A stretch of 6,899 bases of DNA from contig NVSL01000024.1 of the NCBI GenBank assembly GCA_002401215.1, positions 13,956 through 20,854 on the forward strand. The letters run 5' to 3'. This DNA comes from Flavobacteriaceae bacterium. GTDB lineage: Bacteria; Bacteroidota; Bacteroidia; Flavobacteriales; Flavobacteriaceae. The notes beneath the pieces were generated by a model. That model was not told where the DNA came from, did no database searches, and saw only the letters and a list, made by a program, of their open reading frames with translations. Shown piece by piece: positions 6,153-6,899 of this stretch. Position numbers and translations under genes: made by a program. The stretch's first letter is position 1. The number at the start of each line of letters is the position of its first letter.

Positions 6153-6488
6153 TTATTCGTTGACTTGTTTTTCTTCTTGATTCAATGCTGATTCTACAAT
6201 AGCATCCTTAATGTTTTTATCAATTTTTGATTTTCCGATAAGCAAATACAAGAAAAATATGCCAAGGTAAATTGTGGCAACAATTAAAAAACCTAAACTA
6301 AAACTATCTACTAATTTTGAAAAGTAAAGTGCAAGTGAGAAACTCAACATCATTAAAATAAAGAGTAAAAAAATGAGGATGATAAATGAGCTTACCAACC
6401 CAGAAGCCATATTTGCAAATACGCCAATAAGTTCTAATTTTATAAGTTGTAATCGCTTTTCTAAATAATTTTTGAATGAATCTATCAT
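6153..6488 (-). CDS. Small two-helix membrane protein, phage holin family / YqjE-like
   Basis: This 111-residue inner-membrane protein has an amphipathic N-terminal helix (MIDSFKNYLEKRLQLIKLEL), two strongly hydrophobic segments at about 30-57 and 64-84, and a charged C-terminal tail (KSKIDKNIKDAIVESALNQEEK). This is the plan of the Phage_holin_3_6/YqjE (DUF1469) group, which databases call 'phage holin family' although most chromosomal members are not in prophages. The stop of the YtxH gene is 8 bases before this start, and the next gene starts 9 bases after its stop, so it is the middle gene of a three-gene operon. No lysis genes are nearby, so a holin function is unlikely. A structural or stress-related role at the inner membrane is inferred from the neighbours only. 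Confidence 0.82.
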   Translation of the reverse strand: MIDSFKNYLEKRLQLIKLELIGVFANMASGLVSSFIILIFLLFILMMLSFSLALYFSKLVDSFSLGFLIVATIYLGIFFLYLLIGKSKIDKNIKDAIVESALNQEEKQVNE

Positions 6489-6496
6489 AACTATGT

Positions 6497-6844
6497 TTAA
6501 ACTTTTTTAGAAGTTAAATTTGCTGCTTGCTTTTTTAAATCTTTGATTTTAGTCTCAATTTCTTGCTCTAAATCTTTTACTTTTTTTGCTATGGCATCAT
6601 ATTCATCTTTGGCTTTTCCTTTTAAATCCCCAAATTTATTTTTAATATCAGCAATTGTTTCTTCATCCAATTTTGATGAGAGTTCATTTAGTTTTGTATC
6701 TAAATCCTCCTTAAAATTAGACGCGGATTCTTTTAATTTCTCTCTGGTTTCTTTTCCTGATGTTGGTGCAATTAGCAACCCTGCAACTGCTCCAGCAGCT
6801 ACTCCAACAACCAATCCTAATAATAATTTTGAATCGTTCGACAT
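6497..6844 (-). CDS. YtxH-domain membrane-anchored protein
   Basis: This 115-residue protein has one N-terminal glycine/alanine-rich membrane segment (about 7-26, LLLGLVVGVAAGAVAGLLIA). It is followed directly by the YtxH signature APTSGKETREKL (26-37), and then by a long lysine/glutamate-rich helical region (38-110) likely to form a coiled coil. The fold plan is that of YtxH and of the unrelated but similar DUF883 proteins (YqjD, ElaB). Members are often induced by general stress or in stationary phase; YqjD is reported to tether ribosomes to the membrane, but that role cannot be read from this sequence. It is the first gene of the operon, with the holin-like gene 8 bases downstream. The leader before the ATG is A-rich, without a Shine-Dalgarno sequence, and a promoter-like box lies 24 bases upstream of the start. 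Confidence 0.9.
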   Translation of the reverse strand: MSNDSKLLLGLVVGVAAGAVAGLLIAPTSGKETREKLKESASNFKEDLDTKLNELSSKLDEETIADIKNKFGDLKGKAKDEYDAIAKKVKDLEQEIETKIKDLKKQAANLTSKKV

Positions 6845-6868
6845 TTTTATTTCAATTTTTTGATAAAG

Positions 6869-6876
6869 TAAAGGTA
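6869..6876 (-). promoter_or_regulatory. Probable promoter (-7 box) of the YtxH operon
   Basis: On the minus strand the bases read TACCTTTA, matching TAnnTTTG at all fixed positions but the last. Transcription would start about 20 bases before the YtxH start codon, a usual leader length in this group. A TTTG is present upstream but only 12 bases away, too close for a normal -33 element, so the call is tentative. Confidence 0.35.
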
Positions 6877-6899
6877 CTCATTTTAATGCAAAAAAAAGC

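Noticed and set aside
6153..6488. The holin-like protein as a sign of a prophage or lysis cassette
   Set aside because: No endolysin, structural, integrase or regulator gene is nearby. The partner genes are YtxH-type and an unknown small protein in a tight operon typical of chromosomal loci.
6543..6863. A 106-codon plus-strand frame opposite the YtxH gene
   Set aside because: Its serine/phenylalanine-rich composition is the mirror image of the lysine/glutamate-rich coiled coil on the minus strand; the minus-strand protein has a clear YtxH motif and operon spacing.
1..6899. A previously undescribed defence, mobile or biosynthetic system
   Set aside because: All but one gene belong to recognisable core or envelope families, and no nuclease, toxin, reverse transcriptase, transposase or regulator gene is visible. 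The only unknown is one small membrane-associated protein.

Overview
The window reads as chromosomal DNA of a member of the Flavobacteriia (Bacteroidota). The evidence is the AT-rich sequence, promoter-like TAnnTTTG boxes ahead of several genes, no Shine-Dalgarno sequences before the starts, and proteins that look like the flavobacterial versions of their families. It holds eight protein genes, one of them cut by the left edge. I see no tRNA, rRNA, CRISPR array, transposase or prophage. No feature points clearly to a new defence or mobile system, and most of the content is core housekeeping and cell-envelope genes.

Layout. Bases 1-443 (minus) hold the N-terminal third of dihydrolipoyl dehydrogenase (lpd). 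Bases 444-616 hold its probable promoter and an imperfect palindrome of a dispersed-repeat type. Bases 617-2392 (minus) are arginyl-tRNA synthetase (argS); the frame stays open upstream to 2470, but a promoter-like box inside that extension supports the shorter start. Bases 2393-2703 are a divergent intergenic region. Bases 2704-3201 (plus) encode a YkgJ-type cysteine-cluster protein. It converges, with 1 bp between stop codons, on an exported NamZ/DUF1343 exo-beta-N-acetylmuramidase (3203-4414, minus). That gene in turn diverges, with 8 bp between start codons, from a LolC/MacB-type ABC permease that begins at a TTG codon (4423-5661, plus). Bases 5662-5789 carry a tandem-heptamer repeat region. 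Bases 5790-6844 (minus) are a compact three-gene operon: a YtxH-domain protein, a small two-helix 'phage holin family' (YqjE-like) membrane protein, and an uncharacterised 117-residue protein. The right edge holds that operon's probable promoter.

How the genes relate. argS and lpd point the same way but look separately promoted. The middle block of three genes is packed tail-to-tail and head-to-head, so promoters and transcript ends must lie in or beside neighbouring coding sequence. NamZ acts on peptidoglycan fragments, the permease belongs to families that move lipoproteins or other substrates out of the inner membrane, and the last operon resembles in architecture the enterobacterial yqjD-yqjE-yqjK set. 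The right half is therefore mostly envelope biology. The points most worth a second look are the TTG start that coincides with a -7 box, the nearly leaderless YkgJ-type gene, the two intergenic repeat types, and the unknown third gene of the small operon.
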